Origin: Rachycentron canadum
Taxonomy: Eukaryota; Chordata; Actinopteri; Carangiformes; Rachycentridae
Length of the DNA stretch: 64,000 nucleotides
Assembly (NCBI GenBank): GCA_038496675.1
Contig: CM076666.1
Location: 14,761,817 to 14,825,816 of the forward strand
Direction of reading: 5' to 3'
Position 1 is the stretch's first letter, and each line of letters opens with the position of its first letter. This document shows positions 54,001-63,300 of this stretch, one piece after another. The notes beneath the pieces were generated by a model. The model was not told where the DNA came from, did not search any database, and saw nothing but the letters and a program-made list of their open reading frames with translations. Both the position numbers and the translations under genes were made by a program.

Positions 54001-56978
54001 CTAATGTTAGCACTCTTTAGCTATTGCTGTAGTACTGAGTCAGTTTGATGCTGCTCTTGCACTCTGCTTTAGCATTTAACCTACTACCTCACTTTAATGA
54101 AAGAGGCCTGTGGCATGTCATATAAAAACACACCGCTTCTCCACTTATAACGTATAGTATATTTTTGAAGAAAAAAAGCTATTATGCTTTTATATTTTCA
54201 GACCACAAGTTAACATAAGGACAAAACAATAAAAATGTTGAATACAGAGTACAGCACAGCACTAAATGTAGAGTGCGATAATGAAAGCTTCATCAATCAA
54301 ATGATGACCTTGATTAAAAAAAAAAAGAGAAGTCATTAATTAACCAGCAGGTTCATTCCCTGCCCCTGGAATTTGACCTTGAACACACTGTGGAAATTTT
54401 AGGAGACAGAATAGGAGGAAAACTTTTGTCCTATTTCCTAATCTAACTAATATGTTATGGCGCCTCTTGTATTCATAATCTATCAGAGATAAATTTTAAA
54501 AATGTCTCTGCTGTTTTTTAAATTAAAAATAAAATGGGCTGTACACATGCATTGTATTGTGTTAGCCAGATCTTGAAAAGCCTGACTTGTATGTGTTAAA
54601 ACTACACATTATATACTTATATATACTTATACTATAATAAGTGTCATACAATAATATCATAACAAGGCTGAAACTGCTCTCTGAGAGATGTTTGGCTACA
54701 TTCACTATCACTTCTGACTACAAAAAACCACAGTCTCCAACATAGATAAGCAAGATATAACAAATTTAAAGTGAGAAATATGCCAACTGGGAACAGGTGG
54801 TATATGGTGGTAATTATATTATGACTGCTACAGCAGCTAGTGTTATTCAGTGTCAGTGTTATTCATATTTTGTCTCTCCTTTTTCCACAATTTTACAAAT
54901 GCTAATATGGTCAGAATATAAGAACAAACCAAAACTGTTTATTCATAAATATATATAAAGTTTAACAATAAAATGCAAATGTATTAATAGCTTGTCTTGT
55001 CTTCAGTGGTTTTAAATCTTCCTCTTTCCAATGAAAGTTAATATTTACCCCAATACCCAGTCTGTACTAGATCACAAGCCCTCTGCAACATGTGAGCATA
55101 CTGTTTGTGCTTGGCATGCATTTTTCTAAATAATATTACTTGACCATCTTCACTTCCTGATCGACCAACCTCAAACCTCTGCAGTGATTCAGTCAACAGC
55201 AAATGTAATGACTTATCTCTTTGTATGTGGGTACTATTCAGTGGAAATTCCCAGAAATGCCCAGAAAAAGAGAAACAAAATTATCGTTTTTTGTTCTCCA
55301 CCAATGCCACCAGACAATGTCAGTCATATTCTTGAGCCAGAGAAAACTCATAGTTGCTAGTTTATCATTATCCTGTCAATATGTCTTTGAACAAGTCTCC
55401 AAACCCCCTACATACTCGCTTACTAAAAAATAGTATCAAAATGCCTAATTTCATATTTTTTGAGCAGCTGTATATTGAGAAAAAAGTTCTTTGTGAAAAA
55501 CAGAGTCTACACTAATGGTTGTATTGTTTTGTTGTTTCTACTGACACAACCACCTCCAATGTTGACAACTATTAATCACAAAATGAAAGGTAGACTTTCA
55601 GTGTGAACATGAGGGGCTACGTAGAAAAGTCGCAACTCAGAGTCCATGAAATGATCTCAGTGGAGCACTCGCCATATGAGGTGGGAGGCACAAGAAAATC
55701 AGCAATGTCATGAGCATCTAAAAAACAAAAACACCATCCGCTAGACTTTGAATCAAACTTGTGACACACCTGGACTGTTCATCTGTCACATCTTACCAGC
55801 TGCCCAAACACCTGGTTAAATTTTCAATCAATGTTGACCGTCTTTAAATGTCCCTTTACTAATATAAAAAAGATTTGCTTTATTATCTGTATGTTTTTGT
55901 GTGTATGTCCACTGGGAGCCACAAATCGTGTGAGAAAATGCGATGATGCTTGTATTATGGTTTCCTGTGAGAAAAAGTCTATTAAATACACACCAGGGGA
56001 AAAAATGAATACAAATAAAGTATGAATGGTTGTTGCACACATCCGGCATTTTCTTCAGGGTTTTAGATGGTCAGCTGGTGCAGTTGGTGCACTCTGCTAC
56101 TGTATCTTGTAACAGCTGTGTCTGTTTCCCCAGTCTGCATGTGGGTTTTTTTTTTTAATATCTATTTCAACTCACATTCTTTGTTCCCTTTTTTTGCATA
56201 GACCATGTGTCCATACAGTCTGTTAGTGTGTTTGTACATGTGTGAGTTCATGGGAGTATGTGTGTGGTCAGTGGTTTAAATCAGCCTCTGACTCAAGCCT
56301 CAGTCATCTGAAAGACAAATGCAAAAGTTTTGCATCATCATAATAAATTGTTCAATTGCAAAGTTAGAGAGAAATAATGTAAGATCATTGTGAATTTTCC
56401 CTCTCATTTATGGTGCCACATTTTTACCCTCTCAGCACTTTGTAGTGCCACCTGAGTGCACATTGCAGCAACAATATAATACATGATCCATGTACTTGAA
56501 TGGTGTCTCATGACCTTTATAGCAAATCGCATCCCTCTAAATTCTGTCACTTTGGTGGATTTGGCCACTGAAAGCGAAATGCCACATAAACATATATGTG
56601 TTAAATGATCTTTTGGGGTTATCAGTCAAAATTTTGAAACCCATCCGTCCACAATGTGGCAGACAGCAGATCAGATCTCACAGCAGATCAGATCTCACAG
56701 CATCTGCCACAGAAATCAATATGAATAAAGTCAGTTAATAGCAAAAACTTCCCTTGATGATTCTTACAGTGTACAAGGCTCTGATTTATTTGCTGCAGAC
56801 AAGAATGATCAAAACCTTGGGTTTTGTTCCTGCTGCCCGCCACTCTGTCAGTTCTCAGTAAGGGACTGAATTGCTTTTATCCTCTCCTACCTGGAATGAC
56901 CTCGAAAAGAAATTTTCCCCCATCATCACCGCCAGTTGGATGTTCTATGACTTTGTTTCCAGGTAAGGAAATGGCTCC
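20476..56978 (-). CDS. arhgap24: ARHGAP24 (FilGAP), Rho GTPase-activating protein; exons at 20476-56978, PH-domain start off right edge
   Basis: FilGAP stimulates GTP hydrolysis mainly by Rac, binds filamin A and controls protrusion and cell shape; ROCK phosphorylation activates it. Minus-strand exons: 56891-56978 and 30443-30565 (PH domain), 25114-25321, 23606-23738, 22455-22528, 22244-22365 and the start of 20965-22147 (RhoGAP), then the disordered region and 20476-20740 (coiled coil). All junctions are GT-AG with matching phases. The arginine finger is in GLFRLPG (codon 25190-25188). The protein ends NTIWIQ as in human ARHGAP24, and SRSPPL-VKKNPAF and GSGIVTNGSFSSS blocks are also shared with it (memory). 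Two internal first exons, at 26310-26421 and about 33353-33590, give 698- and 708-aa products, against 653 and 655 for the human short forms. ARHGAP22 and ARHGAP25 are the paralogues, but these blocks favour ARHGAP24. Confidence 0.94.
20965..22147 (-). CDS. arhgap24: ARHGAP24 large exon (end of RhoGAP plus disordered region)
   Basis: A 1183-base exon with acceptor ...gttgtcag and a GTAGGA donor. It starts GTVLVQQLMAVLIGRHDVLF, the last helix of the RhoGAP fold, and then turns into low-complexity Ser/Thr/Asn/Gly sequence. Conserved islands include ITRSPPLTVKKNPAF, GSGIVTNGSFSSS, RLSTYDNV, SATWSTSSCEISLPD and SSTTTCPEQDF; these Ser/Thr-rich blocks include the region where ROCK sites are reported in human FilGAP. 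Gly-rich stretches (GGSSTGGNGTG, GGGGREGEGRSS) look like expansions and help make the fish protein about 45 residues longer. The end (ALHSLVASLKQEM) begins the coiled coil. Confidence 0.96.
22244..22365 (-). CDS. arhgap24: ARHGAP24 RhoGAP-domain exon
   Basis: Acceptor tttaccag, 122 bases, GTCAGT donor. It encodes (R)FLDEVQSYSGVNKMSVQNLA then TVFGPNILRPKVEDPVAIMEG. The NLA-VFGPN block is the conserved RhoGAP motif whose Asn contacts the GTPase. Confidence 0.95.
22455..22528 (-). CDS. arhgap24: ARHGAP24 RhoGAP-domain exon
   Basis: Acceptor catctgcag, 74 bases, GTACTG donor. It encodes GMKELKGLVESLPPVNYNLL then KYIC plus two bases. LP-xN-LL-Y-C is a typical RhoGAP core helix. Confidence 0.95.
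22529..23605 (-). other. ARHGAP24 intron
   Basis: Contains a short ATATC repeat (22583-22612) and a poly-A run (23114-23133). I see nothing else. Confidence 0.8.
23606..23738 (-). CDS. arhgap24: ARHGAP24 RhoGAP-domain exon
   Basis: Acceptor tccttacag, 133 bases, GTAAGA donor. It encodes NTDVHTVASLLKLYLRELPE then PVVPFHKYDEFLASAKLLGK and DDEM. VASLLKLYLRELPEP is the most conserved RhoGAP block, containing the Lys and Arg that help bind the GTPase. Confidence 0.96.
23739..25113 (-). other. ARHGAP24 intron
   Basis: Contains A-rich runs at about 24204-24233. No recognisable element or gene. Confidence 0.8.
25114..25321 (-). CDS. arhgap24: ARHGAP24 RhoGAP-domain exon with arginine finger
   Basis: Acceptor gtgtctcag, 208 bases, GTAAGG donor. 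It encodes (G)IFGQKLEETVRYERRFGNK then LAPMLVEQCVDFIRQWGL, EEGLFRLPGQANLVKELQ and FDCGEKPSFD plus two bases. The Arg of GLFRLPG (25190-25188) is the catalytic arginine finger. Three different upstream exons can splice here or one exon earlier, because they all leave a single G. Confidence 0.97.
25322..26309 (-). other. ARHGAP24 intron
   Basis: Lies between the 37-codon first exon and the arginine-finger exon. Nothing recognised. Confidence 0.75.
26310..26421 (-). CDS. arhgap24: ARHGAP24 alternative first coding exon (short isoform)
   Basis: ATG at 26421-26419 opens 37 codons (MPEYRDFKFC...LTSCVSFKR) plus one G, ending at a strong GTGAGT donor. The G joins GG-ATC of exon 25114-25321 to read ...SFKR-G-IFGQ. 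The human PH-less isoform, as I remember it, also has a 37-residue unique start beginning MPEDR and ending near CFSFRK before GIFGQ. Equal length, phase and both ends support homology although the middle differs. The complete short form is 698 aa. Its 5' UTR and promoter should lie just right of 26421. Confidence 0.85.
27045..27090. repeat. (CA)n microsatellite
   Basis: About 46 bases of CA repeat. Confidence 0.97.
27311..27440. repeat. Fragment of a common teleost interspersed repeat
   Basis: Starts with CAGTAGTGGAGGAAAGTAGC and later has AGTAGTAGAAGTATCAC. This resembles the fish repeat whose ends read 'tagtggaggaagtattcagatc'. Family from memory, unnamed. Confidence 0.4.
29636..30071. mobile_element. 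Probable non-autonomous element, about 436 bp, with GTGTCA/TGACAC ends
   Basis: The left end reads GGGTGTCAAG and the right end CCATGACACA, short inverted termini. Inside, CTGAACCCAAATACAGACAA near the left and GGCAGACCATGACAC at the right resemble a teleost repeat that reads TGTCATGGTCTG...GTATTTGGGTTCAG on the other strand. The body is A/G-rich with no transposase. An open frame of 118 codons on the minus strand is incidental. Class (SINE-like or DNA element) is uncertain. Confidence 0.5.
30443..30565 (-). CDS. arhgap24: ARHGAP24 exon (C-terminal half of PH domain)
   Basis: Acceptor tgtgaacag, 123 bases, GTCAGT donor. It encodes (G)GDKERMTANHETYLLMAST then QNDMEDWVKTIRRVIWAPFGGG. The invariant PH-domain Trp is in EDWVKTIRR. 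An internal Met (RMTANHE) corresponds to the start of a human isoform that lacks the first 93 residues, as I remember it. Confidence 0.96.
30566..33352 (-). other. ARHGAP24 intron upstream of the second PH exon
   Basis: Mostly unique DNA with no recognisable repeats. The segment at about 31880-32730 is rich in TAATTA-like and ATTAAT words and could hold regulatory elements, but I cannot show this from one sequence. Confidence 0.6.
33215..33600 (-). promoter_or_regulatory. CpG island, likely internal ARHGAP24 promoter
   Basis: CpG dinucleotides are dense here (CGACGACGACG, GCCGACGCGCACG, GTCCGCGCGG, CTCCGCGAGACGAGG) and rare almost everywhere else in the window. A good minus-strand donor with compatible phase sits inside. 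No TATA box is obvious, as is usual for CpG promoters. Confidence 0.7.
33353..33590 (-). CDS. arhgap24: ARHGAP24 putative alternative first exon in CpG island
   Basis: A GTGAGT donor starts at 33352. Upstream an ATG (33371-33369) gives MSRTFT plus one G. Joined to exon 30443-30565 it reads MSRTFT-GGDKERMTANHE in frame, for a predicted 708-aa product with only the second half of the PH domain. A minimal upstream ORF (33452-33438, four codons plus stop) precedes it, and -3 of the ATG is C, so initiation at the downstream RMTANHE Met is also possible. The 5' end is not defined; 33590 is a guess from the edge of the CpG-rich stretch. Confidence 0.6.
33607..33628. repeat. Poly-C tract
   Basis: A run of about 20 C, broken only by the A following it, at the edge of the CpG island. 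Confidence 0.85.
36720..37030 (+). mobile_element. Copy of an abundant teleost interspersed repeat (family A, forward)
   Basis: Contains CAGTGGCCAATTAGCTTATC and later CAAATAAGTATATTTTCCAA followed by AATGTAAAACTATTACTTT. This matches a widespread fish repeat that reads 'gccagcagccggttagcttagcttagcataaagactgg ... aaatgtcgaactattccttt'. The same family lies in the opposite direction at 53540-53870. Assignment is from memory; the family name is not known to me. Confidence 0.6.
42725..42960. mobile_element. Copy of a common teleost interspersed repeat (family C)
   Basis: GAAGATTATTTTCTCAATTA, then GTCTATAAAATGTCAGAAAA and AGTGAAAAATG, then GGTGACATCTTCGAC. This follows a fish repeat I know as '...gattattttctcgattaatcgattag...ctataaaatgtcagaaaatagtgaaaaatg...'. 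Confidence 0.6.
43676..43725. repeat. (AT)n microsatellite with central GTT
   Basis: Two AT runs separated by TGTT; self-complementary. Confidence 0.95.
43925..43995. repeat. Fragment of teleost repeat family B
   Basis: Reads TTTGAGCTAAATGCTAACAT then CAGCATGCTAATGTGC, the typical start of the fish repeat whose later part appears at 47735-48125. Confidence 0.45.
46555..46835. mobile_element. Diverged copies of teleost repeat family A
   Basis: AATATGAAACTACAGCTGAC followed by AGTTAGCATAGTTTAGCATA and AAGACTATAG (46619-46675), then GTTAGCTTAGCTTAGCATAA followed by AGACTGTAAACAG (46806-46838). These may be two fragments or a tandem copy. Confidence 0.5.
47735..48125 (+). mobile_element. Copy of teleost repeat family B
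   Basis: Follows the order of a widespread fish repeat: AATGTTTACCCTGTTCA, GTAGGTCATTAACCAACATA, AAATTTTGACCTACTGATGA, ACCAATTTTCATAGCAGTCC, AAAACCACAAATATCAATCC, TTGTTGAAATATTCCAGTCT. It is diverged and without open frames. The name is not known to me. Confidence 0.6.
51346..51371. repeat. (AG)n microsatellite
   Basis: Uninterrupted AG repeat of about 26 bases. Confidence 0.95.
52624..53017. other. Assembly gap (394 N)
   Basis: Preceded by pyrimidine-rich sequence and followed by CCACCCCCCC. Open frames through it are artefacts. Confidence 0.99.
53540..53870 (-). mobile_element. Copy of teleost repeat family A (reverse)
   Basis: Starts AAAGAAATATTTTGACATTT then TATTCTTATTCGCTTTCTTG and TTAAGAGTGAGAAAAGCGGA, and ends CAGTCTTTACACTAAGCTAA then GCTAACCATC. 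It is the reverse of the family copied at 36720-37030. Confidence 0.65.
56664..56697. repeat. Perfect 17-bp tandem duplication
   Basis: CAGCAGATCAGATCTCA occurs twice in direct succession. Each unit contains AGATCAGATCT-like self-complementary sequence. Confidence 0.95.
56891..56978 (-). CDS. arhgap24: ARHGAP24 exon (N-terminal PH domain, long isoform)
   Basis: Acceptor tttttcacag, 88 bases, GTAGGA donor. It encodes GAISLPGNKVIEHPTGGDDG then GKFLFEVIP plus one G. Human reads GTIFLPGNKVSEHP...GKFLFEVVPG at this point. The leftover G fits the GG at the start of exon 30443-30565. The exon(s) coding the first PH strands (KCGWLRKQGG...WFVLKG) are not in 56979-64000. Confidence 0.94.
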
Positions 56979-59077
56979 CTGTGAAAAATAAAGAACAATG
57001 TGATCAGCAGCAATAGTTAAATCCAACACAGCATTTTGGTTAAAACATTTAGGACTACATGTTGACCTACTGGCTCCCTTTTTATGTTGAATAGACATAT
57101 CAAAATACTGTATGTATGGTACATTTTCCACATCTGAAAAAAGTTCTGTTATTATCTTTGTTAACATCACATTTTTAACATCTACATTTTCACTGCTTTA
57201 TGTTTAAACAGAGACAAGTTCAAGACCACATAGTCCATTTGATTTATGCATGCCATATGTGTTTCATTATTATACAATAAACTCACACACTGGCCATGAG
57301 ATCTTGCACATACTGTACTTTGCGCAGGCTGCACGACATATTCAGCTGTTCTCTTGTTACAGCAGCATTCATGTCTCTGACATTGTCATGGGAGAAATGC
57401 TTAAAACACTGACATGTTTGGATTTTGCATTGTCATGTGTATTGGTGTCTCTCCCGGCCCAGGAGCTGGTGTATCAGTCCCCAGGGATGTATCTGGATGA
57501 TGGAGCTGAGCTGTTATAAAATGTGGCAAAGTGGCAGCATTATGGAGGATCACCATCTCTCTGGCTCAGCTCTGCCCACAATGATACATCATCTGTGTGA
57601 CACTAAAGGCCAGAGATCCTCTGCTTTAAATAGCAGGGGCATCAGCATCTTTTTCCAGAGTCAACCTCACAGCAACCTTACTGTCGAGACTTACTGTCTG
57701 TTAGAAATGCTGTGGGGCAGATTTGCGAGTCTAGTTGTCACTTTGTCACATCGTCAGAGGCTGACACACTCAGAGATATCGTTACCCATTATTATACTGT
57801 GCCTCTAATATTGCAGGACACAGGAGGCTCACAGTGTGTGTCTGCAGGTAGCTATGAGTCTTTGTGGGTCTCATTAGTGACAGCAGTGCTGTAAGGCAGC
57901 TGCATTTACTAAGGTACTGTACCTGAGTAAAGATGTGAGCTGCTTGTTCTTTCCCTTCACTATATTTCAGAATCAGAGAATTCTTACTCCTTTATATTGA
58001 CATGAATTTATAGTTGCATTATACTGCTTAATCCTTCCCCTATAAAATTTAGCAATTAAAATTAAATCTGCAATCAAGCTTTACATGTTAATTCAGTGAT
58101 AATTTAGTAATAATCCAATAATATTTTTATATATTTGCTTATTAAACATTTCCAGTTTAATCAAAGTAAAAAAATATTAATGCTTTTACTTGTAATAGAG
58201 TAAAATTATTAATACACTGTGCTACTGCTGCTTTTTATTAGTTAAACATTCATCAAAACTATCAATGGAACATTTCAGAAGCAATTTCAATCATCATTAG
58301 TTATAATTTGTTTCTTTTTTTTAATTCAGTAATTGTTTAATTGCTCAATTTATAGGGCAAAAGTCTCAAAACTTCACCTATTTTAGTTTCTATGATTGAA
58401 AATTGAATATGTTTGGATTAGTCGGATAATAGCAGCAATTTGACTTTGTTGAGTTTGGCTTTGGGAAACTGTGATGGTCATTTTCCTAAATTTTATGGGC
58501 CAAATGTCAGGTTACTCGATCATGACAATTATTAGTTGTGTCCTAATTTAGTAACCTTATCAAGTAAATTACCAAGTGCTTGCATGTGTTTATCCTATGA
58601 GAATGACAAAGTAGCTAAATGAACTAGTGCATAATGAGTAAGTAGTTTAATATTCTTCACACATAAGCACACTTTACTAAATTAGCAAATACCTCAGCTT
58701 CTCTTTATTAGAGTGACTATAAAAAAAAAGGATTACAGCATAACCAGCTGCAGGTGGTTTGTTTATGAAATCAAACAATGACTTTTCACTTGATTAACAA
58801 CTCGGACCTCAGTGCCACAACACAGCATGTGACAGTCATTAGACTGACCTCAATCTGGGTTAATGCTAATGAAGACAAGATGTGCATTGGTGACAGCATC
58901 AGCATTCAGGACCCACACACATGAACAGGATCTGAGAGGCAGTCAGCTTCCTTCCTGCTGAGAGAGAGAGCTCTTTAATGAGCCATAACTGTGACAACCA
59001 GGAAGTGGAAACCCTACCTGAGGCCCCAGATGAAGTGCTTGAAAGGGGGGTTATAAAGATTGGAAAGACAAGCTCCA

Positions 59078-59080
<3 letters not shown>

Positions 59081-59159
<79 letters not shown>

Positions 59160-59178
59160 GGGGGGGTGGGGGGGGACG
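59081..59178. repeat. (TG)n microsatellite followed by G runs
   Basis: About 77 bases of TG repeat, then AGGGGGGGGTGGGGGGGGAC. This combines Z-DNA-prone and G-quadruplex-prone sequence. Confidence 0.95.
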
Positions 59179-60214
59179 AGTTTGTTTGATGTGGTTGTCA
59201 AAAAGAGAATCTGCTTAGCTTCAGTATCTTGGGATTAAAAGCACCTTTAAGAACTTTTTTTCAGTGAACATAGATCTTTTTGTCATGCACAGTGTACTGA
59301 TTCCAGGGAAACAGGAGATGACTCAAGTGAATCGTGTGTGGGTGAGTTAGACTTATGCATGTGTGTGCCGCTTGTACATGTTCCTAAAAAGAATAAAGGG
59401 GCCTGTGTTGTCCCTCCATACTGTAAAACCACAACACCATGGATATTCCTCTCCCCTGTTTCTAAGCCAGAGCCACAGTTTCCATACTGACATCCCCCAG
59501 TGGCCTGTTGTTTGCTGCAGACAAACCTAACCACAGACAGCGTAATATTTACCCAGCAAAGAGTACAGCAGCTTGGCCCAACCCAAATGGGCAAAGAAAC
59601 CCAAACTATCTTGGAGTGTTTTCTGCATTGTTTTTTTATTACTGTTAACAAGGATGAGGTCATTTTTGGAAACTGTGTAATGACACAAATCCAATTATCT
59701 TTTATTCTCAAATAGAAAGTTACACACACACGGACATAAGTGGCGCACAGAAGTCTGTCTGAGGAAAGTGACAGCAGGAGGCTCAGGTTTGTAAGCAGCA
59801 ACCCAGCCTGCCAGGGGGGCTGTTTGTTCCTGAGGCTGTGTCCAACAGTATGCTTCAAATGAAATCAGATTTGTTATTATTTTCTCAGACTGTGAGCAAA
59901 AATACCAGAGTACTGACTTCAGCTCTGCTCATTCAATGGCATCTAAAACAGGCTCATCTGACCAGCCTGCACACACTACAGCAATAAACCTGAATGTGAT
60001 GTTCATTTTGGTCATAAACCAAAGATTTGACCAAAAGTCTACTAGTTAGTTGGTTGAATCTAGTCTAGTCAGTAGAACCTTTGAGATTGCCCACAATAAT
60101 GTTAAAAAGACATTTGTAGCAGCTTTGTTTTGGTCTCCACCAACTCCTACTACAACTCTCTGGCACTGTAGAGGCTAAATTTCCCTGTGGTGGTGGAGGG
60201 GAATTTAGTACACT

Positions 60215-60330
60215 TACTCTATCAGCTGTACTCAAATACAATCCTGAGGTACTTGTACTTTACTTGTGCATGTCCATGTTACTTGATATTTTCACTTCAC
60301 TAACTTTTAGGGGGAATTTTGTTTATTTTT
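60215..60330. repeat. Fragment of a common teleost repeat
   Basis: CTGTACTCAAATACAATCCT then GAGGTACTTGTACTTTACTT resembles the fish repeat 'tactcaagtacaattttgaggtacttgtactttacttgag'. It is probably the other end of the family seen at 27311-27440. Confidence 0.5.
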
Positions 60331-63300
60331 ATTTTACTGCTTTAGTAAAACAAGCAAGACACTGTGACACTTAGCCACGGCTCGATGAGGCATGCTCCTG
60401 CACTGTACTGGGAAAAAAGTCAACCCTCCCCTCAACTGTCATTGTATAATTCACACTCTGCATGTCACAGCACCGAGGGGAAAACATATCAATGGGGAGA
60501 CAGACTTCATTTCCCTCAGAATCTACTTCCAAACATTGGAATCTAATGCCAACCATGAAGGATGGTATGAAGCAGAGTAACTGAGGGGAACAGCAGAGAC
60601 AGGTGATTATTCTCTGTGAGTCCTTTGAGCAACTCCTTTCACATACGCTTACGTTATCTATTGCTAAAATAAAAATTGTTGATTCAAGAACCATCTGGAA
60701 TTGTGTCTCTAACCTGAAAAACAATTGTTCAAGGCTGTTAAAAAAAATCAATTTGTTATTTGTTAAGTCTGAGATGTAAATTAAAACATAACCTAAGATA
60801 AGATAACCCAAACTTGCTAAATAACTATCTGGTTTGATGAGTTAGTGAAAAAAACAGTGCACATGTCAAGATAATAAAATACTTTGTAATATATTGTGGA
60901 GTAGTAATTGATTTCACATTGCAAACATCTAAATGCTCACACTCAAGTCAATTAACCTGAAGTTATTGGTGTAACAGGTCATCTAAGCACTCATTAAGCC
61001 TTGGCTTGTTGATCAGCAGTCTTTTTATCCAATAATTACTGTTCTCCAGCTGCAGTGACCTCTCACACACAGGAAGTTAAACACAGCAAGAGACCCAGAG
61101 ATGTTACTTATTTGTTCGATATTAAGTGTGAAAATGCATTTGTGTGTCTATGTATTTATTCCTTAATCGCCTAAAGTTTTTATTGTTGCCTGTACCAGCT
61201 ATAAGACTTGCTTATTCAAGTGCCAAAGACTTACTCATGGTTGTTCCGCTCTGATCGCTCCACTGAGTCCATCAATCCAATAAATGTCATCATTACCCCA
61301 CAGTTATAAAACAGCTAGTTCTGGTCCTCAACTCTGACCAGCTGAGCTACGTTCAAAAGCCACTGTAAAATACTCAGTAAATCCAGCTGCATAACACTCA
61401 CTAAAATATTAATATACCAGTCAAAGGCAATAGGGTGGAAAAAAGGAGGACTTGTTCGTAATTTCATAAAGTTGGTGGATCAACTGGCTGAATGAAGTGA
61501 GATGTCAGATGTTACATGATAATACTGAGATGAGTGGCAGACCGACATGATAGATTTTAAAAACAATCACCCTTGAACCCATTTCGGTATAAACATGGTT
61601 TGGACCAACTTCTTAGTCTATCTACAAGTTTCTGCTGAAGGGAGAAAAAAAACTTGAATGTGGGAAGGATTAATGAAAACCACACAATCTCTGGCTATAA
61701 CACAAGTACAACCTCAGCTCTTCTAGCAAAGAGTTGTGGAACAAAACCTGGGAGTTAGTATGGAGGCAGACAACAAGGACACGAATGGTCTCAAGTTTGC
61801 TTTTTTGACACCGTGAATCCATCAAATGCCACAAGATCCAAAAAAAAGCATATGGTGATTTTGGTGAAAAGCAGCTAAAAACACGCAATGTCCTGTCACT
61901 TTCTTGTAGGAATGCCTGTCACTGCTGCTGCTGCTGCTGTCGCTGCCTGCATGACACAAAAATAAAAAGCTTTTATCTCTGCACAAGAAGTTGAGTTGAG
62001 TTACATACATAAAGTTTCACACGGGATCATCTGCCAAAACCAGTTCTCATTTAAAAAGAAAAAGAAAAATACCAATATCACATCAGCACAGCCTCTTAAG
62101 AAAATCCCATATTGGTCTGTTTTTTTTCTTTTTAAAAGACTATAAGTGCCAACAAAGCTACCTTGAAATCTTTTAAATATAAAAAGATAATGATTAATGG
62201 GTTTGCAATAGTACTGGAAAAAAAATTCCTTAAGAGGAAGACTATAACTTGCAGTTTCCACTGCCTATTGCTGATTCAGTTCATTTCATTCAATTAGATG
62301 ATTTCTGACCGTGTGAGGCACAGCTGCTCACCGTCATATTTAGACATGCATCAAGATCTACAGATATATATACATATATACATATATATGCAAATTGCTG
62401 CTTCTTCTAGTGCCATTAATATCAGACGTGAAGTGCTGTGTCATTGTAATAACATACTGTGGATGAAACCTTAATAAAGAATATCGTGAATTTTTACAGT
62501 TAGTGGCAATTTAGCTCAACAGGTAGAAGCTTGTGCATGCACATGTTTGTCTAGAAAGTCTTGTGATATGGACACAAAGTATATGTAGATGGTTTAAACT
62601 GAAGGTAGGAATTTGACTCATATTTACAGTCAAATTATCTTGTTCATCTGAATTTAGAATACTCTACCTTTAAAACAAGAGCACAGCTGCAGGAGGCATT
62701 ATTACTTTGGCTTGCAAAGTATTCAAATACCTAACCACAGAACAGACAAGAAGCATATTTCTGCTCATCAACTATTTTCCATTGAAAGTTGCAGCTGAAC
62801 TCTGATATACAATGAAGTCACACCTTTAAAAAGTGGAGCACAGCTGCACTGAACATCAGACACAGAGAGGACATATTCCTGTTTATTAACTAGTCTTGTG
62901 TTGTAGTTTGCTTATGTCTGTTTGTGTGTCCAGTTACCAATATCACCAAACGTTAAATAATAATAGGACTGTGACAACCCTTCCTGTGGTTTCCTTAATG
63001 GCAGCGAGTTTACGATCACTCCGCAAAGAATAAAGTGGTCCACAATTCACAAATTAAAGCCAACTGTGCCCACATTGTTTTTATTAAACCAGAGAGACAG
63101 GAACAGATGAGTAAAGTGAGAAGTCTCTCAGAAAAGTCTCACATGATAAACACCCCAGAGTCTTCAAGATAACTGGCTACAGAGAGAAAAAAAATACACT
63201 TCCCAAAGTGATTATAAGATGACATTTGGTTTGGCCATATCAATAGAATGACACTGACTGAAACAACACTGATAGGTTGCATGAATGACTCTGCACTCTG

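Larger units (their letters stand above)
33600..56890 (-). other. Large ARHGAP24 intron (long isoform only)
   Basis: About 23 kb without a coding exon that I recognise. It holds several interspersed repeats and microsatellites (listed separately), an assembly gap, and a GC-richer stretch at 44.5-45.2 kb with a TATA-like box. Open frames are short and unrelated to known proteins. Confidence 0.65.

Noticed and set aside
58899..59238. Open frames with long His/Thr or Val/Cys runs
   Set aside because: Translation of the TG/CA microsatellite.
59283..59858. 191-codon minus-strand open frame
   Set aside because: The longest gap-free unknown frame here. It has mixed Ser/Cys/Leu composition, no domain I know, no upstream promoter and no splice logic. 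I treat it as chance, though RNA data could overturn this.
62500..62550. tRNA-like A box (TTTAGCTCAACAGGTAGAAGC)
   Set aside because: No matching B box (GGTTCRANTCC) at the right distance and no cloverleaf, so neither a tRNA gene nor a supported SINE head.
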